From Uloborus plumipes (taxonomy: Eukaryota; Arthropoda; Arachnida; Araneae; Uloboridae), in assembly GCA_038373865.1 (NCBI GenBank), contig JAXGGA010005876.1, positions 1 to 64,000 on the forward strand: a DNA stretch of 64,000 nucleotides, read 5' to 3'. A program made the translations under genes and the position numbers. The notes beneath the pieces are model-generated. The model was not told where the DNA came from, searched no databases, and saw only the letters and a list, made by a program, of their open reading frames with translations. Below, piece after piece: positions 47,439-58,738 of the stretch (position 1 is the first letter of the stretch; every line of letters begins with the position of its first letter).

Positions 47439-48063
47439 ATACTATTATGATTGTTCAAATGCAAAAGCACGAAACGATACTGTGGGTCTAAATGAAAATT
47501 TTATTGAAAGTATTTACCATAATCCTGAGTACTACGATTACATTTATAGGTTAACTGAAGGATTCTTTGTTCCCAGACCTTTTGTGGCTGTTACGCGACC
47601 CTGTCCGTCACTGTGTTTAATAGTTTGTCATCCGAGATGAAGCTCTTCCCTTTCAGATGCTTGAAAACAGGATGATTTTTTGAGCACAGGCGATCCACTA
47701 ACTCCAATATGTACTTTTAGACACTCTAACACCTTAGCATGTCCACAAAAAAAAATACCGGGGCTGTTCACGAAGGTTATGGTTCTGCTTGATGGGACGA
47801 CCACCCACACGTCTCCAGGGTTACCCTCGTGGTACTGGACAAGTTTGAGTGGAAGAATCTTGACTGTCCGCCCTATAGCTCAGACATGTCACCCTGCGAT
47901 TTCCATGTATTTGTAATTTGAAAAGCATCTGAAGGGAAACCGCTTCATCTCGGACGACTAACTCAAGGAAATTGCAAAGGACTGGGTCAAGTAGCAGCCA
48001 CAGAAAATCTGGGCAGGAGGAATCCTTCAATTAGTTATCCGTGAGATCGTCGTGCTCTGACCT

Positions 48064-48345
48064 GGGTCCGTGGTAGCCCGATCAGAAATGCGCCAGACTT
48101 GTAACCGGAGGGTCCTGAGTTCGATCCCAGCCGATCAAAGATCCACCGTCGTTACTAATGGTGGCTGGGCGACGTAAAATATGGGCCGTGGTCACAAAGT
48201 CGTCCAAGTGAAACGATACCTCTGGAGGTACTAGACCTGGGTTTGCTCGTACCTTGGTCTGGATCAAAAGAACACAGCGCCATTCCGGTTGAACCACGAG
48301 TTGTGGTAGGTACGGGGGACCCTGGAGAGTGAAGTGAAGAAGTGA
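48064..48345 (+). mobile_element. tRNA-derived SINE copy B, 282 bp, with target duplication
   Basis: The head resembles a threonine tRNA: TGGTAGCCCGATCAG in the A-box region, an anticodon-arm-like ACTTGTAACC, and a polymerase III B box GAGTTCGATCC at 48117-48127. The body shares GTGGTCACAAAGTC with copy C and ACCTTGGTCTGGATCAAAAG with copy A. A 10-bp duplication GCTCTGACCT (48054-48063, 48346-48355) flanks it. It is inserted into the mariner relic, so it is younger. Confidence 0.92.
48117..48127 (+). promoter_or_regulatory. SINE internal polymerase III B box
   Basis: GAGTTCGATCC matches the B-box consensus GGTTCGANNCC at all but one or two positions; placed about 50 bases after the A-box-like sequence, as in tRNA-derived promoters. 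Confidence 0.7.
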
Positions 48346-48499
48346 GCTCTGACCTATGGTGAATAATTTTAATAAAAACTTTATTTAGACACACATTTAG
48401 TGCCTTTTCATTTGAGCAACCCTTATACTTTAATGGTTAAACTGACAGCATGGTGTCTGTTAATTTTATGCCAGTTTTCTCTAGTTAAGTTGAGTTGAG

Positions 48500-48962
48500 A
48501 CTAATCCTCCAAATGTCTGACGAAGTCAAACAAGGTCTATCAGACCATTGATCAGGAGGAAATCGAAGACAAGAAGAGGTGAATCAAAGATATCTTCTTT
48601 GAAAAGTCCTAGACAGTCCAGGATGTGCTCTGGAGAAGCCTGCATTTAGAGCAGACGTCGAAGACTTTCCTGCCCTCAATGAATGATAGACTCTTCGTGT
48701 GGCCGCTTGCTAATCTAGAAATTGCAGTTTTCGATTATCTGTCACAATTTAGGGTGAATGAAGAGCCATGCTCTTTGCCAGCGTACCACTCATGGTAGGG
48801 AGGGATCTTGAACTCCTTCAAAATCTCAGAATTTACAGTAAATTGGTGTTATGAAAAGGTAAGTTCTGAAGAGGAAAGATTGTCGGAATAACAGCCCTTC
48901 TTGGCCAGTTTATCTGCTCGGTCGTTGCCGAAAATTTCTATATGGAATGGAATCCATTGAAA
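48500..48962 (-). pseudogene. RNase H and C-terminal region of a non-LTR retrotransposon, broken
   Basis: The minus strand opens with FQWIPFHIEIFGNDRADKLA then KKGC, the classic last RNase H motif of non-LTR retrotransposon polyproteins (WIP.H..I.GN..AD.LAK.G). It continues with LKEFKIPPYHEWYAGKEHGS, then SRLASGHTKSLSFIEGRKVF and DVCSKC. After a frameshift come PEHILDCLGLFKED and LLVFDFLLINGLID. That last block (C..C...PEHIL.C.GL....PL.V.DFL...GL.DL) is a tail I associate with spider retrotransposon proteins. At least two stops and one frameshift are present. The reverse transcriptase and endonuclease domains are absent. In life the protein would have removed RNA from the cDNA hybrid during retrotransposition. 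Confidence 0.85.
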
Positions 48963-49180
48963 GTAGTTTTCTCTACAATGTCATTAATAGAACTTCACTA
49001 CTAAAACAACTTTCTTTCTTTTATTTTCTTCTTTAATTTTATAAAATGCATACGAGTTTTCTTCATAATATCATTAACATTGCATCAAAACTAAAGCAAA
49101 CCTTTTAACGAGTGCTTAAATTAATACCGGTTTTATATATATACTCACAATGATATTGCGAAGTTAATAAAAAAAACATA

Positions 49181-50737
49181 CAGGTAGTTATCAAAATAAT
49201 GGAAACACTTGAGATTTATAAGAAAAATGTAGCGTTTATCGCAAAATAAGCGATCAATTGTTCTTTAACTTTAGTCATACAAAATATAGACTTCACCGGA
49301 CATTTCCGCATTGAAGTTAAACCACCCATGCATTTGGGAGACGACAAAAAGGGGGGTTGGAAGAAAAACCGCTTTTTGACCATAACTCTTCGAAAATAGC
49401 TCGGAATAAGCTGTAAATTTCAGTAATCAATTAACATACTAGGTATAATTACTATACAAATTTTTATGAACGTACCACTCTTACTTCCGAAGTTACGAAA
49501 CATTTTTTTTTTAAACGGCAATTTTATTTGGAGGGTTTTTGCTCATAACACGCAGAGTTTTTGATCAAATCTTATCAAAACTTCAGGAAAGATGACAAAA
49601 TACAACAGAAAGAACATATTAAAACGGTAAATAAAAATATTAAAAATCCGATGTAATATGAGCGTTAAAAGGAAATAATTTTTCACGGCGCATGCGCAAA
49701 CGACAGAGATTTATAACTACAAAAATAGTATACTCTGATTTATACTGCATCTTATAAAAAGTTCCAGTTGAATATCATGAAAATTGAAAAAGATATCAGC
49801 AATCTAGTGAGCTGTATTTCATCCATTCGCTGACAATACATAAATAGGGAGCGACGGTCCACAAAGAGCTATTTTGAAATTAAAGGTTATTGCGTCATCG
49901 TTCAATACCAACATTTCAGGGGTGTCCGGATGCTTTTGGCCACCTACGTATAAGGTATTTTTGGCCGAATAGGCAAAATGTGACTTCTATGACGAATATA
50001 AATTTTCAAACTGTATACAATTTAACATTGAAAAAAATGCTCGATTGTTACCACACTATTTGTTGACAACCCCTCGCCATTTAAATATTGTCTGCGAATG
50101 AATGAATTACAGCTCACTAGATCGCTGATATCTTTTTCAATTTTTACGATATTTAACTGAAACTTTTTCTATAAGATGCAGTATAAACCAGGCTACACTA
50201 CTTTTGTAGTTATAAATTTCTGTCGTTCGCGCATGCGCCGTGAAAAATTATTTCCTTTTAACGTTCATATCTCGTCGGATTTTTAATATTTTTATTTATC
50301 CTTTTAGTATGTTCTTTCTCTTGTATTTTGTCATCTTTCCTGAAGTTTTGATAAGGTTTGGTCAAAAATTCTGCGTGTTATCAGCAAAAACCCTTCAAAT
50401 GAAATTGCCGTTTTTTAAAAAATGTTTCATATTTTCGGAAGTATAAGTGGTACGTTCATAAAAATTTGTATAGTAATTATACCTAGTATGTTAATTAATT
50501 ACTGAAATTTATAGCTCATTCCGAGCTATTTTCGAAGAGTTATGGTCAAAAAGCGGTTTTTCTTCCGACCCCCCTTCTTGTCGTCCCCCAAATGCATGGG
50601 TGATTTAATTTCAATGCGGAAATGTCCGGTGAAGTCTATATTTTGTATGACTAAAGTTAAAGAGCAATTGATCGCTTATTTTGCGATGAAATTTTTCTTA
50701 TGAATCTCAAGTGTTTCCATTATTTTGATAACTACTG
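49181..50737. mobile_element. Large foldback element, 1557 bp with arms of about 665 bp
   Basis: The left arm (49181 to about 49851) and right arm (about 50077-50737) are inverted copies from CAGGTAGTTATCAAAATAAT/CAGTAGTTATCAAAATAAT inward to CTAGTGAGCTGTA and beyond. The left outer flank is TA; the right one is not (CG), so the target site is not proven. The terminal word resembles Tc1-type ends. The 225-bp centre contains GGGGTGTCCGGATGCTTTTG, like a second transposon terminus. No genes. Confidence 0.9.
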
Positions 50738-50749
50738 CGTTGGAACTAC

Positions 50750-53440
50750 TGTACATCTTGTTGGATCGGTTCATGTATGCGCGTGTTTTGCGTTCCTACT
50801 TGCATATTATTACTTAAATGAAAAAAAATGGATTGTAAATGTGTCTTAAATTTGCAAGAGTTTTCTGAATACTAGCATCGAAAAAAACGAGTTAAAATTC
50901 TCTCAGGATACGAAAATGGAAATTTACATTGAAATTTAAGCCAATTAATTCCGCTGATACAATATTTTAGTTATTTCGTACAAAGCAGTAAATCACCAAG
51001 TACATAATGAAAAATACTTGGTTGTACAAAACGCATCTTTTATTCTTTAAGTAAGTATTTTTCAATAAAAACATTAACAAATGAACCTGAAAAACTAAAT
51101 GTAGTTAACGCTATGCTTCGTCTGAAAATGAATTCAGAAATGCCTCCAATATGTTTGTGTAAACCCATATTCATTAATTTGAAATCTTAGAAAGAGAAAA
51201 TACTTTTCAATTTCTAAGAAAAGCCCCGAAAGTAGTAATAAAACACTTTTCCCCCATTCTTTTGAAAATAACCTAACTTATATATTATTTCTAAAAGGGA
51301 ACCATAATTTAATTTTCATTTCGTATTGAAGTAATGTTTTTCGTTTTTTGAGAATAATGAGATAGAAAATATTCGTTTCGGATATTGAAAAATAAATTAG
51401 GGAATAATTTAATAAAACACTAAACCTATCCGAAATTTTTCCTGACATATGTTATTCGTTCTCGAATGAAAAGATAATTTAATTGAAAACCAAACTCAAA
51501 GTACGGGAAAAGATATGTGCTGAATGCAAGGGGGGGGGGAGAGAATCACTCGAGTGATCATAAATGTGTTGATTTATTCAATTTCTTTGATATGCGTTAT
51601 GTCATTTTATTTTCAGTGTGACATAGTTCAGAAATGTTATTTTAAATATACCACTTTCAGTTATTTTGTTCAAAATAAAGTGAAAAAATGAACTGAAATG
51701 AAAATATTTTTCATGAAATGATTAGTATAGTGTTTAAGATTTAAAATGAAAATTTTACGCAAAGAAATTGTATGACGGAAAACAAATTTTCCTGAAATAT
51801 GTAGATATGTCCCAAATCCCTATTTTACCAATTGCATTCAAAAAACATTAAACCTTTTTTGCTCGTTTGAAAAAAGTTTTCAAGAAATAGCCTGCTGTGT
51901 TTCAGTTTCTTGATATATTAAAGTCTCGCAGAGGCTTAAAACGTCAAAACACTTGCATTCGTATCGATGCTAGAAAGAGTATGATATCAAACTTAATATT
52001 ATTAATTGCATTGAAAAACATAAAACTTTAGAGGTAAGTTATGAAAGGAAAAATGCAGAAAGCAATTTTTAGTTTTTAAAAAAGAAAAGTATCTTCTTTT
52101 TACAGAATTATGCTGACAAATCTGATAGAGGGGGAAATTCAGAAGCATTTAACATATTTGGTGTCGAAATTAATTGCTTCAAAGTTCTCTGCTACAATAT
52201 CTAACAACCGAAGAATTCTATTTATCGCTTGGCGAGTGAGCATTACTATAGTTTCTATAGACTCTTTTATGTGAATTTAAATTTATAATTCTAAATATGT
52301 TTTCACTGCCTTTGCCTGTTGTGAAACAAAACAAAGGTAGTACATGTTGGGAAATAAATTGAAATATAATTAACATGCTATTTTGCACGTAGAATGTTTT
52401 TTTTTTTTTTTCGTCATCAAATAACTTCAAACTTAACGTAGTTGAGCTTGGCTTAAAACTACCCTGCTGCTTAACTAAACATAAGACAATGATAGTCTAG
52501 CTTAAAATCTCCATAAAAATGGAAAAAAAAATATAGTGTCTTGCTTTTGTCATTTTACTAAAAACTCCTAAAATTTCCATCAATGGAAAATAAATGTATG
52601 ATAAATAAGTATAATGTCACGAACTTTAAATATTAGTAAGATATTTACACTTTCAATCTGGTATTTCAAAGTACTAACTGAAGATTTGTTGCAATTAACA
52701 GTTTGCTGGGTGAAATTTTGCGAATTTATTTTCTAAAACAATCAGTCAAAAATTGATTTAATAACCTTGGCAGCAGAGTGCAGCATTGGGCTCTCTAGCC
52801 TTTATAATTATCGTTTTTTTTTTAGCTCGAATGTGCTAACCCATGTGAAGTGGCAAAAAATTTCTAAGTAATACTCAAACATTTCCTGAGTAACTATAGT
52901 GCTTTTAAATCAGTGGTGGCATAAATCTGAAAATTTACTATATGTTACTTTTCTTTACCTAAAAAGATATAATTAATGCTGAAACTTTTTCGTACAAGAG
53001 GTACTCGTACTATAACACACTTAAACTTTTTAAAAATTTCTATCAAGAAAACCACTATAAATAGCATTTTTTTTTTATTTTAAATTTCTTATCCCATACG
53101 GCATCCCACAAGATGCGTTCGAACATTTATGGTGGAGTTGCTATTCGTGAATCGTTGGTTACATCACGTCATGCTTTTCAGCGACGCCATGGTGTAAAAC
53201 AACAGAAAATTGGACTCCCAACCAATGATAGTAAATTCATCTGATCTGATGGATCAGTCCTGATCATTTTTCAGACATTTAGACGTGTTTATACTTGCGT
53301 AAATCCGATAGAAAAAATTTTTCCTGACGTCATTGTACAAACTAAAACATGGAGGTGATTGCTTTAGGGAACGGGAATGTAATCTTGGCTTAGTTTTGGG
53401 AAGTTTGTTGGGCATATGTTGTTGTCGGGAAGTTCGTATG
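50750..53440. other. 2.7-kb A+T-rich stretch, no supported feature
   Basis: A poly-G run (51531-51539) and T runs occur. A donor-like GTAAGT at 52032 lacks a convincing coding exon before it. Confidence 0.5.
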
Positions 53441-53444
53441 TCGG

Positions 53445-53738
53445 TGTTCGGTAGTGCTAGGCTGATTGGTAAAGCGCCAAACTCGTAACCGCAGGGTCCA
53501 AGGTTCGAAGCAAACTGGTCGATGATTCACTGTGTTCACAAATGAGGAAGAGGGCACGTTAAATATGTTCGTGGTCACAAAGTCCCCCAGGTTCCTATTC
53601 CAAATCAACATCTTTAGGGTGCTGCACCAAGGTTGTTCAGTTCCTGGTCTAAATCAAAAAACAGAGCACTCTTTAGGGGCTCAATCAACCCTTTAAACTA
53701 TGTGAAAGGGTAGGTATTGGGCACCCTGAGTGCATACA
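53445..53738 (+). mobile_element. tRNA-derived SINE copy C, diverged
   Basis: The head GGCTGATTGGTAAAGCGCC, ACTCGTAACC and AGGTTCGAAGC (B box, 53501-53511) reads like a threonine-type tRNA. GTGGTCACAAAGTC and CTGGTCTAAATCAAAAA follow as in copies A and B. The end, GGCACCCTGAGTG, is diverged; no target duplication was recognised, suggesting an older copy. Confidence 0.8.
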
Positions 53739-56160
53739 TGTGACAATATTCTGGGGTATCAAGTGCTTGCTTTTGTACAAATTTTATTTTCAGAAGGTGC
53801 TCACTTTTTCAATCTGACACGTCTCTTAACAAAACTGCTAAATCATTCAAAAATAGTGTGAAAAACATTCAAAGGAAGTAAGACATCTTGTATGGCCTCA
53901 TCGGTTTCTTTTCTTGAACGTTATCAAACATTTGGAGTCAACACTCAGTATACCGTATTTCTTCCACCATCTACGCTTTTGAAATTAGAGACTGCTCTTC
54001 AGAAAGAACGGCTTAATATTCCTTCAAATCCTGTCAATGACCTCTATCAATGCATCCTGCGTTGCATGTAAACTGTAATTACAATAATAGACACTCCAAT
54101 ATTTCATAATGAAGCTTTTCCCTTATTCCATAAGGATGTTCGTATTATTCTGTCACCCATTTGTATAATTAAACATTGAAAAACGATGAATGGCACATGT
54201 CCAATTCTTTTGGGGTGCAAAGCATCCTAACCTCACTAGTTAGAGGTTAATGTGTAAAAAACTAAAATAAAGCAAGTATATTTTATCTGTAACAATATTT
54301 CCAATTCTTTAACAACACATAACTAAGCGGATGGATTTAAAAGAAGAAAAGAAACAAACAAAAAAACGATATTATTACTGTCACCATGTGTTCCACAAAT
54401 GATTTAAGTTTCACCGAATATGCCCAACAAATCACATAATTAAATTAATAATATTAAACACTGCCCATTTTCTCAGAGGGTATAAAGAAAATCATGGTGA
54501 CATCTGGTATTTTGACATCTGTTATCCCACTACCAGCAATCATTACTTTTGGAAAGGTTTTTTATCCTTACCTTTCTCCTAATATTTCCTCGTGATTTAA
54601 TTTTTTCTATAGCATTGATTTTTGCTGCTCTCCTGCCCCTTTTCTTTCCGTATTTGATCAATGCTTTTGCACTGAGATAATCTTTCTCCCTTTTTCATTT
54701 ATCAAAGAGACATTGAGATTTCTTTTTCCTGAAACAAAAGAAATGTTATAATTATTTCCTAAAAGAGAAGATCCATCAATGGCTGTTGTTAACAGTTTTC
54801 AATTAATAAACCTTTTCTTATCGTGTCCCTTTCTTTAATGTCAAAAATTAGTTTAAATAATGATTTTTCAAGTTATAGATTTTATTATGTTAGCATTATA
54901 TGCTACATTTCATGTGAATAACTATTTTGATATACTGTTTATATAAATGTTTTCTGCATCATGACGAAGTTCAACCTTCTTCAGTGTTGACACTTTTTAT
55001 TTCATTATGCTTTCTTCAGTGCACTGATTTCAAGGTTTATTTCAGTGCAATTGATTTAGTATATCAGGTTCAATAGCTTTAAAGACTCATTTATTTTCCA
55101 CATAATATTTCCTACGTTCATAGCGCATTAGTAACGAAAACTATTTTGATGTGTTTGTATCGGAACAAATTTGATATAATTAGTAAAGATTAAACCGGGG
55201 CTCTTAGACTTTCAGGCTTAACCCCTCCCTTTCAAACAATGATGTAAATGTTAAAATTACCAATAAAATCTTATGCCGCTGCCTGCAGATATGTTTCCCA
55301 GTCTCTAGAATACTCGTGTGTTACATCATGTCGCTATTTTCAGTTCACGCAGCAGAAATTCATCGATAATTAAGTACCACGTTTGGAAAATCTTTCGTGA
55401 GTAACGGCAAAATTTGAAAATGACGTTAAAACTTTAAAGAAAGCCGTTAATACATACAGGTTCACTCATAGCTTGAATATCGGAGGTTGCAAATAAATAA
55501 CACAATGTAAAAACTCAACTTATATTAGAAACTTAAAAGAATATAAGGTAAAGTGGCAGTTTGCCCCGCTCTTGCCAGAATTATTATTACTGGCGACTCC
55601 CTTCAACTGAAGAACTATAAGACATCAGAACTTAACCCAGTTATGCCCAAGTTTTTTTCTTACATTTTTTTTCAATTGTATCTGCTTAAAACTCTTACTT
55701 CGAATGGTTTACATACATTTTAGGCGTAAAATAGATCGCCGTTGCCATATTTATTAAGTTATTTAACGTCCTATTTATAGGACACTAGGCAGATATGTGC
55801 GCAAAATATGACTTTACTTGACTTTACTTTTGCGAAGTACCATTACAGAAGGCATTTGTGACCAAATTTAAGCAAATCATTTTAAAATAGTTTAATTTTA
55901 TGAAAAATAACTTCGCAAAAAATACTTACTTTCTGTGGCTACCTATGCTGGATCGTTGCTTGACTAATTTGTCTGAAAATATCTGACAATAAATAAACGC
56001 TGATGTCCAAATAGTGGCTCTAACTGGTTTTCTCAAGAAGGACTATTTAACCTGTGAAAAACAGTTTTAGTAAAATGATATACCCATTACAGGTTTTTGT
56101 ACGCAGTAACTAACAAGCGTCCCGTTCTTAGGCTACTGGGCATAAACGGGTAATATAACG
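53739..56160. other. 2.4-kb A+T-rich stretch, no supported gene
   Basis: On the minus strand near 55929-55975 a short segment (DKLVKQRSSIGSHR) lies between TATTTTCAG and GTAAGTATT, compatible with a micro-exon but too short to support on its own. Confidence 0.4.
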
Positions 56161-56249
56161 AATCAATACAGCTTTAAAAAAAATAGCAAGGTGGGGATTA
56201 CGCCCTTTGAAGAAGATCGTAAAACAACAGTACAGATCTTCGTAATGCA

Positions 56250-56320
56250 TGTTCTCCGACATTGAGTATCCAGACTTGGCTTTTTCTGATTTTCATGTTC
56301 TTGCTTGCAGGAAAATATGG
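56250..56320 (+). pseudogene. Possible scrap of a mariner-type transposase
   Basis: One plus-strand frame reads EYPDLAFSDFHVL, close to the YSPDLAPSDFH.F block that carries the third catalytic aspartate of mariner transposases. Nothing before it resembles the expected DNARPH block, and no terminal repeats were found. A minus-strand frame through the same DNA also looks protein-like (KSQVWILNVGEHALRR), so the call is weak. Confidence 0.25.
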
Positions 56321-56419
56321 CTGTAATTACAAACGCTTGGCATAGACCAATGTGTAGAATTGATTTTAAGAGAAGGCAGTAGTCTTGTATGACGAAGGTT
56401 GCAAAAACTGACAAATAGT

Positions 56420-58121
56420 TCAGTTAAAACGATGACTAAGTAGAGAAGTAACTGCGTAAAGTATCTACATATCCCAAATAAAAGTTTTCCTCTTCACTGT
56501 GATTTTTATTTTACAACTAATCTTTAATTAAAAAAACATTGTCCTTGCACATGTCATTCACACATATCAGACGAACTAACATATTATGCATGAAATTTTG
56601 TAACTAAAATATAATATCTAAATTCGAATTTAGCAAAGCATTTTTATAACTTACCACTAGAAAAAATGATGGTTATTTTTGACAAGGCACTTTATCGAAG
56701 AAAATACTTTTGCATTTCATCCTATTAAAAGCTTTGTTCATGTGGGTTTAATAAGACGGAAGTGCAAAATGTGTAAAAATTAAGAATGAAGGGATATTTT
56801 GTAAACTAAAAATAAAGAATGAGCAAAAGTAGAACTCGTAAGCTCAAGCTGACTTTAAAAATCCTTTTTAAGTAGTTTTTGGCGTCCTTTGTCATTTAGA
56901 GTAACAAAAAGATAAATTCGGAGAAATTTGTAACATTCATTATTTTATTAATAGTACAAAATTTAGATGAAAAAGTATTTCAAAGTAAAATGATTAATGA
57001 TGTATTTTCAATTAATATTTCCCGTTTCCTTGAAAGTAGTTTTCGCTTTAAAAATAATAAATGATAAAAACAATTTTTCAAAAGCTCGTTTTATTCATTG
57101 TGATACTCCAGAAAATTTGCATTGTGTTGGTTTTGAAGTGGATAAAAAAGGAAAAATAATGTTTGTAAAAGAAAGATTTTTATCCTCTTTGATAAATATA
57201 TTCAAAAAGTTTTGAAATAAAATCTTGTGGCCTGAACGCTTTCTTTAAGCTATTAAAAACATAAATTAATATTTTTCTACATTTATCCAGTAACTCGTCA
57301 TGTAAATTGGGGGCCTAAATTTTATCAGATAGGGGTAGTAGGTTTCTTTTCTTCTTGTATGAGGTGTGATCAAGATGCAAAATCCAAGTTTTCAACCTCG
57401 GCAACCTCCTGGAACACTTTTAAAAATCCCAAAAACTGACTATTTTTCGCACTTTTTTCTGATCTTTCCCGTTTGAACCATAAAGAAGCACATTTTTGAC
57501 AATCTTTTTTTTTTTTTGAACCAGGTCAAATTTGCTACAATTTGAAAACCAGAATATGCTTATAGTTCTTAAAATGCAGCTTTTCAAAATTTGGCAAATT
57601 CTCCCAGCTTAAAAATTTCAAGTCAATTCAACTGCTTAACATATGCTGTTGTCCTTACATCTTCAATTGCCTGTCTCATTTGAGTCAATGAAGACATGTC
57701 ATTTATTCAGCTTAACATTTTGAAGGCTGTTAGGGGAAAAGGAATTTTTTCGTTGGAGGGAAGGTATCACCGTTCACAGTCAGACGACTGGTATTAAAAT
57801 ACAAAATTTATTTTACGAACATTTATATCAGGAGTGTGCAAAAGCGTAAATGAAATGAAAATATAAACTAAATGTGAATTAAAGCTGGTTACTCTCGTTT
57901 GCAGGACCAGGGCCAAACAAATTAGTCGATTGATCTCCTTCAGTGCCATTTTCCTTATCCTTGACATCCTAAAACGAAATGAAAATACTTAATTGTTGAT
58001 TATCCCAAAAAGATGAAAATGTTGAAGGCAATGTTTTTACATTGGAGGCTGAAAGGACATTGAAGTTGTGGCAACCTAAAACCTAGCATGCAATAGCCAT
58101 TATTTGTTTATTTTTTTATAA
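56420..58121. other. A+T-rich stretch, no supported gene
   Basis: A 72-codon plus-strand frame at 56997-57215, with CVGFEVDKKGKIMFVKERFL, is protein-like over about 40 residues but unrecognised and lacks splice or promoter context. Confidence 0.4.
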
Positions 58122-58129
58122 GTGTCAAT

Positions 58130-58290
58130 CAGGCCCATCATTTAGGGGGGGTCAATCCCTCCCCCTGGCTTTGAGAAATCAATGTATTTACATAATATTG
58201 GGCGTGGTTTTTTATGTTTTCTGATGAAATTGTATTGCATTTGGACCCTTTGCCCCCCCCCCCCTGGAAAAACTTAAAATGACGTCCCTG
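58130..58290. mobile_element. hAT MITE, family B copy 2, 161 bp
   Basis: Ends CAGGCCCATCATTT and AAATGACGTCCCTG are flanked by a perfect 8-bp duplication GTGTCAAT (58122-58129, 58291-58298). It aligns with 46068-46239 throughout. Confidence 0.95.
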
Positions 58291-58500
58291 GTGTCAATGC
58301 AAAATATTTTTTCATATGCCACACTAGCAGCTCTTCGACAAGAAGTCTTAGTATAAATGCAGTAAATATATTGGAAAGTATTAAATATTTAAAAAATAAT
58401 AATAATACGAGTGTTAATATATTTTGATATTAATCCCCGACTTGTTCAATAGCTTCTCTGACAAGTTGGTTGATTGAAAAGTCGAGCTGTCTATCCATAT

Positions 58501-58686
58501 TTACTCGATGTCTATCATGATTTCAGGAAGGCTTTCGCTGCCATTGCAAGTTCCGCAGACAATTGAACACTTCAAAGCATTTTTGCGTCCTTCTTGCAAC
58601 TGCAGGAAATCATCCTCAGTAGATTTGCGGAACCTAATTTTTCTGAAATCATCTTTGGAAAAAGCATAATTCATTGTGTGTAACAC
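58501..58686 (-). CDS. Candidate coding segment, unknown (61 codons)
   Basis: The minus-strand frame begins MLHTMNYAFSKDDFRKIRF and contains EDDFLQLQEGRKNALKCS then IVCGTCNGSE. The charge pattern and the CxxC pair look protein-like, and base composition is less A+T-rich than the surroundings. GTAAAT just before the stop codon could be a splice donor, so it might be an internal exon. I do not recognise a family. It lies between two transposons and may instead be part of an unrecognised repeat. Confidence 0.25.
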   Translation of the reverse strand: MLHTMNYAFSKDDFRKIRFRKSTEDDFLQLQEGRKNALKCSIVCGTCNGSESLPEIMIDIE

Positions 58687-58738
58687 TTTCTGTGTTGGAA
58701 TTATTTTTCAATAAAAAATATTCCCCCAAACATAAGTC

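Larger units (their letters stand above)
47760..48425 (+). pseudogene. Decayed mariner transposase, C-terminal half, split by a SINE
   Basis: Near 47777 the strand reads VMVLLDGTTTHT, a worn form of the mariner LLHDNARPHT block. After a frame change LDKFEWKNLDCPPYSSDMSP then CDFHVF (about 47833-47915) carries the third catalytic region of the DD34D type. After another shift FEKHLKGNRFISDD and EIAKDWVK follow the usual ...LKGKRF.SDDE..... W pattern. The reading ILQLVIREIVVL is interrupted at 48064 by SINE copy B and resumes after it as TYGE, matching the normal ending ..LV.RWD.C....YGEYF. About 70 bp further the sequence TTTTCATTTGAGCAACCC then TTATA looks like the 3' terminal repeat. The N-terminal half was not found. 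There are several stops and frameshifts, so it is long dead. Confidence 0.75.

Noticed and set aside
48064..48135. Functional tRNA gene
   Set aside because: The acceptor stem is missing and the A box is degenerate; the segment is the head of a SINE with target duplications.
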